A stretch of DNA of 10,245 nucleotides, from the NCBI GenBank assembly GCA_012510745.1, contig JAAZHK010000053.1:1-10245 (forward strand), in the 5' to 3' direction. This DNA comes from Mycoplasmatota bacterium (GTDB lineage Bacteria > Bacillota_I > Bacilli_A > RF39 > UBA660). The notes under the pieces were generated by a model that saw only the letters and a list, made by a program, of their open reading frames with translations, had not been told where the DNA came from and searched no databases. Made by a program: the position numbers and the translations under genes. This document shows, one piece after another, positions 1 to 5,994 of the stretch; position 1 is the first letter of the stretch, and each line of letters begins with the position of its first letter.

Positions 1-546
1 AGATAAACCATGAATAGTTCCTACTGCTGCTGCTAACATATTTATCTTTGTTCTTTTAACCATTTCAATGCTTTCGGCAAGAGATGCATATCTTGTTAGT
101 TTCGATTTATCATCTTCTATGCCTCCGATACAACCTATTTCTGCCTCAACACTAGCATTATATAGTTTGGCATAATTAACAACTTTTTTGGTATTTAAAA
201 TATTTTGTTCTAAGGTTTCTTTTGAAAAATCTAGCATAACTGAAGTAAAACCGCTTTTTATAGCCTTTTTACAAGATTTTACACTTGAACCATGATCTAA
301 GTGTAGAACTACAGGGATATTTATTTTCAAATCTTTCAGAAGACCCTTTACCATATTAGCTACAGTATTATAACCTCCCATATAATTACAGGCACCCTCA
401 CTTACTCCTAATATGACAGGAAATTGTGCTTCTTGGCAGGCTTCTAGAATATATTTAGTCCACTCAAGATTATTAATATTAAATTGAGGGATTGCATATC
501 TATTGTTTTTAGCTCTTTTAAGAACTCTTTTGGCATTTACTAACAT
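1..546 (-). CDS. fba: Class II fructose-bisphosphate aldolase, N-terminal 182 codons (cut by window edge)
   Basis: Zinc-dependent cytosolic aldolase that interconverts fructose-1,6-bisphosphate with dihydroxyacetone phosphate and glyceraldehyde-3-phosphate in glycolysis. The reading frame is open to base 1, so the C-terminal part (roughly 100 residues in this family) is missing. Visible class II marks: the start MLVNAKRVLKRAK, YAIPQFNINN at about residues 18-26, HLDHG at 82-86 (His85 matches the first zinc ligand), VMLDFS at 103-108, VEAEIG at 133-138 and GTIHG at 176-180 (His179 matches a second zinc ligand). The start is ATG at 546, with GGTGAT at 556-551. A near-consensus sigma-A promoter lies just upstream and predicts a leader of only about 10 bases. 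The family is clear; sub-specificity (tagatose-bisphosphate aldolases look similar) cannot be settled from this fragment. Confidence 0.93.
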   Translation of the reverse strand, partial: MLVNAKRVLKRAKNNRYAIPQFNINNLEWTKYILEACQEAQFPVILGVSEGACNYMGGYNTVANMVKGLLKDLKINIPVVLHLDHGSSVKSCKKAIKSGFTSVMLDFSKETLEQNILNTKKVVNYAKLYNASVEAEIGCIGGIEDDKSKLTRYASLAESIEMVKRTKINMLAAAVGTIHGLS

Positions 547-562
547 ATATATCACCAAATTA

Positions 563-591
563 ATCATATTATTTATTACTTTTAAAGTCAA
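563..591 (-). promoter_or_regulatory. Sigma-A promoter of the aldolase gene
   Basis: On the minus strand, TTGACT (591-586) and TATGAT (568-563) are separated by 17 bases. The predicted transcript start is about 556, right at the GGTGAT ribosome binding site, so the leader is unusually short. The -35 box lies inside the T-rich tail of the preceding terminator. Confidence 0.75.
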
Positions 592-622
592 ATAAAAACA
601 CTAGGATTTGACATCCTAGTGT
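588..622 (-). terminator. Rho-independent terminator after the 522-residue membrane protein
   Basis: A perfect 10-bp stem, ACACTAGGAT/ATCCTAGTGT (598-607 and 613-622), with a 5-base loop. On the minus strand it is followed by TTTTATTT (597-590). It starts 9 bases after the stop codon of the upstream gene. Confidence 0.88.
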
Positions 623-630
623 AATATTTT

Positions 631-2199
631 TTAACTTAATGTTTTTACTTTTGTACAATCTATTGATGAAGAAGTATACATTTCTCCTAAAATAGCTGTA
701 CTATTATTAGTTTTTTTAGCAAGAGATTCTGCTATTGAGTCGATAGTCCAAATTTGATCTTTATATACAACTTTATTAAACGCTACACTCGATACTGAAA
801 GTGTACTGTAAGCATAACTTAAAGCAACATATTGAGCAAAAGGATTAATGCTTTCAAAGCAACCGGTAGTTCCGTCTTTAAAAGTTATAGGCTCACTCAA
901 AATAACATATTTTACAACATCTTCTAACGACTTTTCAATCGTTAATTTAATATTATCAACACTTTTTCCATTATAAGCTTGATCTAATATAGCTGTTTTA
1001 GATTCTGATATTTGAGTAACAAATTCTTTATCATATTTATTGCTAAATATTTGAGGCAATAATTCTTTATTTCGTCTTTCTATTAAATACGGATTATATT
1101 CAGGATTATCTATTGCACCTGCTACTGACTCTATACCACCAGCATGAGCTGCTTGAACTGGTCCACTAGTAATACTATTCATAACTTCTTTTTCATTAAA
1201 TCCGTATTCATATGGATTTAAATCATTAGCAACTAATAACATAATCAAAACATCTGTTTCAGTAATATTATATAAATTAACTAATTTATTAATATCAATT
1301 TTATTAGTTCCATCAATAATAGCATTAGGATCTATTTTTAAAGCTCCTTTTTCAGTTGTTGCCGGAGTTGTCATATCATTATTTGCATTTAAATCGTTAT
1401 ATACTTCTTTTGATATTTTAGCTCCCTCTTTTTCAACATCAAATAAAATTTCATTTTCTTCAATATCTCCAACATAAGCCGATATACTTTTATTTTTATT
1501 ATTATCATTATCATTATTATTAGAATTAGATTTAAGATTCTTTATTAAAGAAAAACCAGCAGTTAAAATTGTTGCAGTTGTTGCTAAAGCAACAACAAGT
1601 CCTACCACAATATTTTTAGATGATATGGTTTTTTCTTTTGTTTCCGTCTCTTCAAATTCAACTGGAAATTCAGTTGAATTTTCTTCTTTAATTTCAATTG
1701 GAATCTCAATTGATTTTTTATCTTCTTTAATTTCAGTTTCAGTTGGAATCTCAATTGATTCTTCATCATTTTTATCCGATAGTTCTTCAACTAATTTTAA
1801 TTCTTCTTCAAAAGAAGACATTAGTTCGATTGGTTTTTCTTCATTAATGTTAGTAAAATTAGCTTCTTTGATTAGTTTTAGTAGCTTAAGCTCATTAATC
1901 TTCTTTCCTAATTCCGAACTATTTTTAATTTGATCTTCTGTTTGTTTCGAAACGGCGTCTAAACTATCAATAAATTTAACTAGTCCTTCTAACTCTTTTT
2001 TAGAATATGTAGTATTAGACCATTTTCCATCGCTATAAACATGCACTGCACCATTTTCATTGTTATCAAACAATGTTATCATATAATGAGTTTTACCGTT
2101 TTCATTATATTCAATGTACATATCATTATCATCGCCTTTTGTTTTATAAATTTGAATTATTTTTATGTCTTTATTGGACATCAAATCCTTATAAGTCAT
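631..2199 (-). CDS. Unrecognised single-pass membrane protein with acidic SIEIP-type repeats, 522 aa
   Basis: I do not recognise the family. Visible parts: a small N-terminal region (1-80) with alternating polar and aromatic residues; a charged, probably helical stretch (85-145); an acidic segment (147-190) with three imperfect copies of S-I/T-E-I/F-P-x-E starting at residues 148, 163 and 175; one hydrophobic segment at about 196-219; an Asn/Ser/Asp-rich linker (221-239); and a C-terminal region of about 280 residues. The only two cysteines, Cys447 and Cys515, are both in the C-terminal region, so an outside disulfide is possible. Lysines flank the membrane segment on both sides, leaving orientation uncertain; N-in/C-out is my guess. 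The ATG at 2199 follows a strong AGAGGGGG site. It has its own sigma-A promoter and terminator, so it is a self-contained unit. No enzyme motif was found. Confidence 0.8.
   Translation of the reverse strand: MTYKDLMSNKDIKIIQIYKTKGDDNDMYIEYNENGKTHYMITLFDNNENGAVHVYSDGKWSNTTYSKKELEGLVKFIDSLDAVSKQTEDQIKNSSELGKKINELKLLKLIKEANFTNINEEKPIELMSSFEEELKLVEELSDKNDEESIEIPTETEIKEDKKSIEIPIEIKEENSTEFPVEFEETETKEKTISSKNIVVGLVVALATTATILTAGFSLIKNLKSNSNNNDNDNNKNKSISAYVGDIEENEILFDVEKEGAKISKEVYNDLNANNDMTTPATTEKGALKIDPNAIIDGTNKIDINKLVNLYNITETDVLIMLLVANDLNPYEYGFNEKEVMNSITSGPVQAAHAGGIESVAGAIDNPEYNPYLIERRNKELLPQIFSNKYDKEFVTQISESKTAILDQAYNGKSVDNIKLTIEKSLEDVVKYVILSEPITFKDGTTGCFESINPFAQYVALSYAYSTLSVSSVAFNKVVYKDQIWTIDSIAESLAKKTNNSTAILGEMYTSSSIDCTKVKTLS
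1662..1760 (-). repeat. Imperfect direct repeat inside the membrane-protein gene
   Basis: The 18-base unit TTGGAATCTCAATTGATT occurs exactly at 1698-1715 and 1743-1760, 45 bases apart, and a diverged copy (CTGGAAATTCAGTTGAAT) lies at 1662-1679, 36 bases from the first. Spacings are multiples of three, so the protein repeats in register (SIEIPTE, SIEIPIE, STEFPVE). Confidence 0.75.
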
Positions 2200-2232
2200 A
2201 ATAATTACCCCCTCTTTTAATTGATGGCTCCT

Positions 2233-2261
2233 ATTGTAACATATTTATAGTAAAAAGTCAA
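2233..2261 (-). promoter_or_regulatory. Sigma-A promoter of the 522-residue membrane protein gene
   Basis: Minus strand TTGACT (2261-2256), a 17-base spacer, then TACAAT (2238-2233) with an extended -10 TG at 2241-2240. The -35 box contains the TGA stop codon of mntP. The predicted start is near 2226, leaving a leader of about 27 bases. Confidence 0.8.
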
Positions 2262-2797
2262 CTTATGAAATAATAAAAGGACAAAATTATTAGTATAATT
2301 CCTCCAATTATAATTATTTTATTACCGAAATTATCCTTCAATCGTTTTCCTAGCTTACAACCCATATATGTACTAAAACATGAAATAACAGCAAATATAA
2401 TTGCCTTTAAAATAATGTAATCGCCTATTATCTTTATTCCTATTCCAACAATAAAACTATCGATACTAACCGTAATTCCAAATAACAATAATGAATAAAT
2501 ACTTTTAAGTTCCTCTTGTTTTTGATGATCTTTAATTGAAAAAAACATTTCAATTGCAATTATTATAAAAATAATTGCTATAAATATATTACCTTCAATA
2601 ATTATAATCCTTTTTATAATAAAACCAAAATAATATCCAATGATAGGCATAATAAAATGGTATAAACCGACTATAAGACTTAACTGGTTAATCTTTCCTT
2701 TTTCTAAACCAATTGTCCCATAAATAATAGATAAAGAAAAAGCATCTACACTTAAGCTTAATCCTAGTATGATGCTTATTATTAAATATTCAATCAT
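2258..2797 (-). CDS. mntP: MntP/YwlD-type manganese efflux pump, 179 aa
   Basis: Small inner-membrane protein of the MntP family, whose studied members export Mn2+. It is almost wholly hydrophobic, with about six helices in two related halves, each carrying the family Asp motif: SVDAFSLSI (Asp18) and SIDSFIVGI (Asp113). The length fits the family (about 180-190). A GTG nine bases upstream is in frame but lies inside the Shine-Dalgarno sequence AAGGTGA (2809-2803), so ATG at 2797 is the better start. It follows spoIIR by 38 bases, and its ribosome binding site falls in an inverted repeat that could make translation depend on the upstream gene. I see no long leader that could hold a yybP-ykoY manganese riboswitch. 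Mn2+ as substrate is inferred from the family; B. subtilis YwlD is the likely closer relative. Confidence 0.85.
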   Translation of the reverse strand: MIEYLIISIILGLSLSVDAFSLSIIYGTIGLEKGKINQLSLIVGLYHFIMPIIGYYFGFIIKRIIIIEGNIFIAIIFIIIAIEMFFSIKDHQKQEELKSIYSLLLFGITVSIDSFIVGIGIKIIGDYIILKAIIFAVISCFSTYMGCKLGKRLKDNFGNKIIIIGGIILIILSFYYFIS

Positions 2798-2800
2798 TCT

Positions 2801-2834
2801 TATCACCTTATTAATATTATTGATAAGGTGGATA
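2801..2834 (-). promoter_or_regulatory. Inverted repeat hiding the mntP ribosome binding site
   Basis: In the minus-strand RNA, UAUCCACCUUAU (2834-2823) can pair with AUAAGGUGAUA (2811-2801), with one bulged C and an 11-base loop. The 3' arm contains the whole mntP Shine-Dalgarno. The 5' arm starts one base after the spoIIR stop (2838-2836), so a ribosome finishing spoIIR would cover it. No U-run follows, which argues against a terminator. Confidence 0.6.
2803..2809 (-). promoter_or_regulatory. Ribosome binding site that decides the mntP start
   Basis: AAGGTGA lies 5 bases before the ATG at 2797. The in-frame GTG at 2806-2804 is part of this site and so is unlikely to be the start. Confidence 0.8.
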
Positions 2835-2835
2835 T

Positions 2836-3360
2836 TTAATTCAGAAGTTTAGAAATTAATTCTGATACTAAAAATTTATATTCTACTTCGTTGCTTTCTT
2901 CTGCTTCTAATAAACAAAGTGGAGGAAATAAAACACACCAAAAATTATTTCCCTCTCCTCTTCCTAATGTTACTACTAAAGATTCGTAATAACCTTCTTC
3001 ATATGTAACTCCTTTATATTCTTTTTTGGGAAAATAATTTTTACCCAAATCTACTCTAAAATCAGGTGTAATTTCATAATTAATTAACGTTTTATTGACA
3101 TTGGTTTTAATGTTATCCATATTATTTAATATAGTTATGTGTGCTTCTGAAACACTTTTAGCGTCTTTTAATTTACTATACAAATCTTCTTTTAAGGTAT
3201 TTACCACTTGCTCTTTTATAAATTGATCTTTTGGATTATTACTATTAGCAATAACCCTTATTCTTAATGCTTCCTGAGGGATTATTAAGGCTTCGCTTTT
3301 ATTGGTTAGTATTGTTATAATAAATATTAATAATAAAAATAAAGTTAATATCTTTTTAAT
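2836..3360 (-). CDS. spoIIR: Stage II sporulation protein R, probable ATT start, 174 aa
   Basis: SpoIIR is made in the forespore under sigma-F, is exported, and triggers SpoIIGA to process pro-sigma-E in the mother cell. Numbered from ATT 3360: a signal peptide (MKKILTLFLLLIFIIT, 1-16), the conserved ALRIRVIANSNNPKDQ at 31-46, GKNYFPKKEY at about 107-116, GYYESLVVTLGRGEG at about 123-137, WCVLFPPLC at 141-149, and a KFLVSELISKLL tail. The first in-frame conventional start, GTG 3207, falls after the signal peptide and the ALRIRVIANS motif and cannot be right. The frame is open to a TAG at 3378-3376, and between there and 3207 the only start-like codons are ATT and ATA. AAAGGTGG at 3375-3368 points to ATT at 3360 (or 3363). 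The gene lies between prmC and mntP. The family is certain; the start codon is inferred. Confidence 0.9.
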   Translation of the reverse strand: MKKILTLFLLLIFIITILTNKSEALIIPQEALRIRVIANSNNPKDQFIKEQVVNTLKEDLYSKLKDAKSVSEAHITILNNMDNIKTNVNKTLINYEITPDFRVDLGKNYFPKKEYKGVTYEEGYYESLVVTLGRGEGNNFWCVLFPPLCLLEAEESNEVEYKFLVSELISKLLN

Positions 3361-3361
3361 A

Positions 3362-3400
3362 ATAAAACCACCTTTCTAAATAAATAGTGTGTGGTTTTAT
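3362..3400 (-). promoter_or_regulatory. Inverted repeat over the spoIIR start region
   Basis: In the minus-strand RNA, AUAAAACCAC (3400-3391) pairs perfectly with GUGGUUUUAU (3371-3362) across a 19-base loop. The 3' arm covers the end of the ribosome binding site and the bases next to the ATT start. The 5' arm begins 6 bases after the prmC stop (3409-3407), so a terminating ribosome would cover it. No U-run follows on the minus strand. Confidence 0.6.
3368..3375 (-). promoter_or_regulatory. Ribosome binding site supporting the ATT start of spoIIR
   Basis: AAAGGTGG ends 7 bases before ATT at 3360 and 4 bases before ATT at 3363. No ATG, GTG or TTG lies in frame at a usable distance. Confidence 0.7.
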
Positions 3401-3406
3401 TCTTTT

Positions 3407-4222
3407 TTATTCAATTTTATTTGTTATAAATATCATTCTATTCCTATTTTGCAAATCTTTTTCGATTCTTATTATAATATTAGAAAAATGTTCATTAATT
3501 ATTTTTATGATTTTATTGCCTTGGTCACTTCCTATTTCTAGTGCTATTAAAAAATTATCTTTAACCACATCTTTAGCTTTTTTTAAAATTTGAGAATAGT
3601 ACTTCAAACCATTGTCTCCACCATATAATGCTAAATGTGGTTCATTTTCTTTCACTAATTTATCTATTGTTTCATTTAATCTAATATATGGAGGATTAGA
3701 AACAATAATATCATATTTAGATGTTATATTATCTAACATATCTCCCTTAATAATGTTTGCTTTAACATTCAATTGTTGTTTATTTAAACGAGCTATTTTT
3801 AATGCATCTTCGCTTATATCTAATAGTGTAACATTAATTTTAGGACATTCTTTTTTTATTGTTAATCCAATAACACCACTGCCACAACCTAAATCAATTA
3901 ATTCGCCCTTGCCTCCAAATTTACTATTAATATAGGAAATTGTTTTTTCGACTAATTCTTCTGTCTCAAAACGTGGTATTAATACTTTTTCATTAATAAT
4001 AAAATCATATCCATAGAAATTGGTTTTTCCTATAATATATTGAAGTGGTTTTCCACTTAAATATTGATTACTTATTATTTTATATTGTAAAAAGATATCT
4101 TTTGATATCTTTTCTTTGGTATCAATAATTAAATTAGGTTTATTTAAAAGATGTGAAAGAATTATTATTTTTTCTTTTTTTGAAATTCTATTATCACTAT
4201 TTAAAACATCTTTAATAAACAT
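3407..4222 (-). CDS. prmC: Release factor glutamine methyltransferase PrmC (HemK), 271 aa
   Basis: Uses S-adenosylmethionine to N5-methylate the glutamine of the GGQ motif in peptide release factors, improving termination. An N-terminal helical domain (about 1-75) is followed by FYGYDFIINEKVLIPRFETE (69-88), the SAM motif DLGCGSG (110-116) and the NPPY catalytic motif (176-179) in VSNPPYI. EPHLALYGGDNGL (194-206) completes the family pattern. The length is normal for PrmC (about 270-290). The ATG at 4222 overlaps the prfA stop by one base (TAATG), so the enzyme is translationally coupled to its own substrate, RF1. A common alternative label is HemK, an old misnomer. Confidence 0.95.
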   Translation of the reverse strand: MFIKDVLNSDNRISKKEKIIILSHLLNKPNLIIDTKEKISKDIFLQYKIISNQYLSGKPLQYIIGKTNFYGYDFIINEKVLIPRFETEELVEKTISYINSKFGGKGELIDLGCGSGVIGLTIKKECPKINVTLLDISEDALKIARLNKQQLNVKANIIKGDMLDNITSKYDIIVSNPPYIRLNETIDKLVKENEPHLALYGGDNGLKYYSQILKKAKDVVKDNFLIALEIGSDQGNKIIKIINEHFSNIIIRIEKDLQNRNRMIFITNKIE

Positions 4223-5280
4223 TATCTTTTTTCCTTTATTTGACGATTTAGATTTTCAGTGATCAAAGCTTCAATAATGTAATTTAAATCACCTTCCATT
4301 ACCTTATCTAATTGTTTAGTAGTATAGTTTATACGGTGATCTGTAATTCGATTTTGAGGGTAATTATAGGTTCTTATTTTTTCACTTCTATCTCCTGTTC
4401 CTATTTTATTTTTCCTTTCATCACCTAGTTCCTTTTCTCTTTCCTGGCATTTTAAATCATATAATCTAGCTTGCAATATTTTAATAGCTGCTTCTTTGTT
4501 TTTTATTTGACTTCTTTCATTTTGGGAATACACCACTAAACCTGTTGGTAAATGGGTTAGTCTTACCGCTGAATCAGTTGTATTTACACTCTGACCACCA
4601 CAACCTGAGCTTTTTGTAATATCGACTCTTACTTCATTCATATCTAAATCTGCTTCAATCGCGTCTACTTCTGGCATTACTAAAACAGTGGCTGTTGAAG
4701 TATGGATTCGCCCTTGAGTTTCAGTTTCAGGTACTCTTTGCACTCTGTGAGACCCACTTTCATATTTTAGTTTAGAATACACATTGTTACCTTTTATTAA
4801 AAACTCTATTTGTGAGAAACCTCCACTATCTCCCTCTATTGCATTTAGTAATTCAACAGAAAACTTTTCATTAATAGCATATTTTATATACATTTTGTAT
4901 AAATCTCCGGCAAAAATATTAGCCTCGTCTCCTCCAGCGGCTCCTCTAATTTCCATGATAATATTTTTTTCATCATTGGGATCTTTAGGAATTAATAGTT
5001 TTTCTAATAACTCTAATAATTTGTTTTCTTCTTTTTCTAATAGTGGTAATTCCTCTTGAGCCATTATTTTTAACTCTGGATCCTTAAGCATTTCTTTTGC
5101 TGTTTCAATATCTTCTAAAACCTTTTTATAATTTCGATAATTATTTACTATATTTTCTAAAGATGCTAGTTCTTTAGAGATTTCTGTTGTTAAATGAATG
5201 TTACTTATAACTTCTTTTTCAATTAATTTAGCTTTAAGATCGTTATATTTGTTTTCAATATTATTTAATGTTTCAATCAT
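4222..5280 (-). CDS. prfA: Peptide chain release factor 1, 352 aa
   Basis: Class I release factor that reads UAA and UAG in the ribosomal A site and releases the finished protein. The stop-reading tripeptide is PET (184-186, within RVPETETQGRIHTS), an RF1-type P-x-T as opposed to the RF2 SPF. GGQ is at 228-230 within SSGCGGQSVNT. The N-terminal coiled-coil domain covers about 1-100, and GDRSEKIRTYNYPQNRITDHR (296-316) is typical. The length is standard. The ATG at 5280 follows AAGGAT by 8 bases. It heads the prfA-prmC-spoIIR-mntP run behind an extended -10 promoter. TGA also serves as a stop here, so an RF2 gene should exist elsewhere in the genome. Confidence 0.97.
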   Translation of the reverse strand: MIETLNNIENKYNDLKAKLIEKEVISNIHLTTEISKELASLENIVNNYRNYKKVLEDIETAKEMLKDPELKIMAQEELPLLEKEENKLLELLEKLLIPKDPNDEKNIIMEIRGAAGGDEANIFAGDLYKMYIKYAINEKFSVELLNAIEGDSGGFSQIEFLIKGNNVYSKLKYESGSHRVQRVPETETQGRIHTSTATVLVMPEVDAIEADLDMNEVRVDITKSSGCGGQSVNTTDSAVRLTHLPTGLVVYSQNERSQIKNKEAAIKILQARLYDLKCQEREKELGDERKNKIGTGDRSEKIRTYNYPQNRITDHRINYTTKQLDKVMEGDLNYIIEALITENLNRQIKEKR

Positions 5281-5303
5281 TTGATATCATCCTTTTCTTA
5301 TAT

Positions 5304-5312
5304 ATTATAACA
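5304..5312 (-). promoter_or_regulatory. Extended -10 promoter before prfA
   Basis: Minus strand TGTTATAAT (5312-5304): TG, one base, then a perfect TATAAT. The -35 region (about 5332-5327, TTCTAG) is poor and overlaps the rpoE end hairpin, which the extended -10 could compensate. The predicted start is near 5297. Confidence 0.65.
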
Positions 5313-5321
5313 CATTCAGTT

Positions 5322-5352
5322 AAAAACTAGAATTATTCATTTAATTCTAGTT
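5322..5352 (-). terminator. Probable terminator built into the end of rpoE
   Basis: A perfect 10-bp stem, GAACTAGAATT-side AACTAGAATT with AATTCTAGTT (5352-5343 and 5334-5325), and an 8-base loop, followed on the minus strand by a T run through 5322. It spans the last codons and the TAA (5335-5333) of rpoE. The stem is AT-rich, so termination may be partial. Confidence 0.6.
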
Positions 5353-5779
5353 CATCTTCATCTATGATAACTAAATCTTTTAGTTCGTTTTCAGCATCTT
5401 GGTCAAGAGAATCATCTTGATCATCATATAAATCTTCTAACTCATCATCGTCCATTTCGTCTATTTCATCTTTTAATATTTCTAATTCATCATCATCATC
5501 TTCTTCTTCAACTGGAATAATAATTTTATCAGAAGAGTGACGACTTCTTAAATCCCAATTGCCACTAGATAAGGATATAAATCTCTTATCAATAGTTAAT
5601 GAAGTATAATAATCTCCAATTTTATTTTCATAAATTTTTTCTGATAATTCTAATAAATTAACTATTTCTCTAAATAATTCTTGAGTTTTCATAGCGCCTT
5701 TTTCTTCTAATAATTTAACTGTTATTTCTTTGTATGATAGTAGTTCTAATTCTTCTTTCGGCATTTCATATATACTCAT
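5333..5779 (-). CDS. rpoE: RNA polymerase delta subunit, 148 aa
   Basis: Firmicute-specific accessory subunit that binds core RNA polymerase, lowers non-specific nucleic-acid binding and speeds recycling. The N-terminal HARE-HTH domain (about 1-85) shows SYKEITVKLLEEKGAMKTQELFREI (15-39), the YYTSLTIDKRFISLSSGNWDLRSR block (57-80) and Trp75. The C-terminal tail (about 90-148) is almost all Asp and Glu, the disordered nucleic-acid-mimicking part of delta. The length is slightly short of B. subtilis RpoE (about 173). The ATG at 5779 follows AGGAGGAC. It has its own sigma-A promoter and a terminator overlapping its end. This is the Firmicute delta subunit, not the E. coli sigma-E that shares the symbol. 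Confidence 0.94.
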   Translation of the reverse strand: MSIYEMPKEELELLSYKEITVKLLEEKGAMKTQELFREIVNLLELSEKIYENKIGDYYTSLTIDKRFISLSSGNWDLRSRHSSDKIIIPVEEEDDDDELEILKDEIDEMDDDELEDLYDDQDDSLDQDAENELKDLVIIDEDELELNE

Positions 5780-5842
5780 ATTGTCCTCCTAAATATTGTT
5801 TTCTAAATATTATATGTTGTTTCAAATATATAATTAATATAC

Positions 5843-5870
5843 ATACTATCAAAAATAGATATAAAGTCAA
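5843..5870 (-). promoter_or_regulatory. Sigma-A promoter of rpoE
   Basis: Minus strand TTGACT (5870-5865), a 16-base spacer, then TAGTAT (5848-5843) with an extended TG at 5851-5850. The predicted start is near 5836, with a leader of about 57 bases. Confidence 0.65.
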
Positions 5871-5994
5871 GATATTTTTTAATAATTTCTTTATCTCTTA
5901 TTCTTTAAAAAAAAGATGTTTTTAAAAACGGATCAATAATATGATTTTTTACATATTTTATTTATTTTTACCGATACTATTTTTAGGTGATTAT
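5871..5994. other. AT-rich divergent region between rpoE and the penicillin-binding protein gene
   Basis: This holds the upstream side of the rpoE promoter and the leader of the penicillin-binding protein gene. I could not find a convincing rightward sigma-A promoter. A 12-bp palindrome, GTTTTTAAAAAC, lies at about 5919-5930. An in-frame ATG at 5941 has no good ribosome binding site. Confidence 0.5.
5984..5990 (+). promoter_or_regulatory. Ribosome binding site choosing the PBP start
   Basis: TAGGTGA lies 4 bases before ATG 5995. The upstream in-frame ATG at 5941 has only a weak GGAT-like match. Confidence 0.7.

Noticed and set aside
1602..1933. Open frames of 62 and 102 codons overlapping the membrane-protein gene
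   Set aside because: Low-complexity shadows of the acidic repeat region, without their own ribosome sites or family likeness.
2258..2260. TGA read as tryptophan (Mycoplasma code)
   Set aside because: TGA ends mntP and the symporter at natural lengths and tryptophans in all genes are TGG.
2798..2806. GTG start for mntP at 2806
   Set aside because: The GTG lies inside the AAGGTGA ribosome binding site of the ATG at 2797.
2810..2835. yybP-ykoY manganese riboswitch upstream of mntP
   Set aside because: The spacer from spoIIR is only 38 bases, too short for that riboswitch, and is explained by the inverted repeat.
2836..3207. A 123-residue version of SpoIIR starting at GTG 3207
   Set aside because: It would remove the signal peptide and the conserved ALRIRVIANS motif, which read in frame upstream, and no ribosome site precedes it.
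3362..3415. Plus-strand terminator from the 3362-3400 repeat and the following T-run
   Set aside because: No plus-strand gene precedes it; the T-run on that strand is the antisense of an A-run after prmC.
3387..3935. Plus-strand open frames of 68 and 107 codons opposite prmC
   Set aside because: Antisense shadows of the conserved prmC gene.
4784..5059. 91-codon plus-strand frame opposite prfA
   Set aside because: Antisense shadow of prfA with Ser/Phe-rich nonsense composition.
5919..5930. GTTTTTAAAAAC palindrome as an operator for the penicillin-binding protein gene
   Set aside because: A/T palindromes of this size are expected by chance in such AT-rich spacers and no second copy is seen.
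5941..5994. Longer N-terminus for the penicillin-binding protein from ATG 5941
   Set aside because: It adds a second hydrophobic stretch with a poor ribosome site, while ATG 5995 has a good AGGTGA and gives a usual N-terminal anchor.
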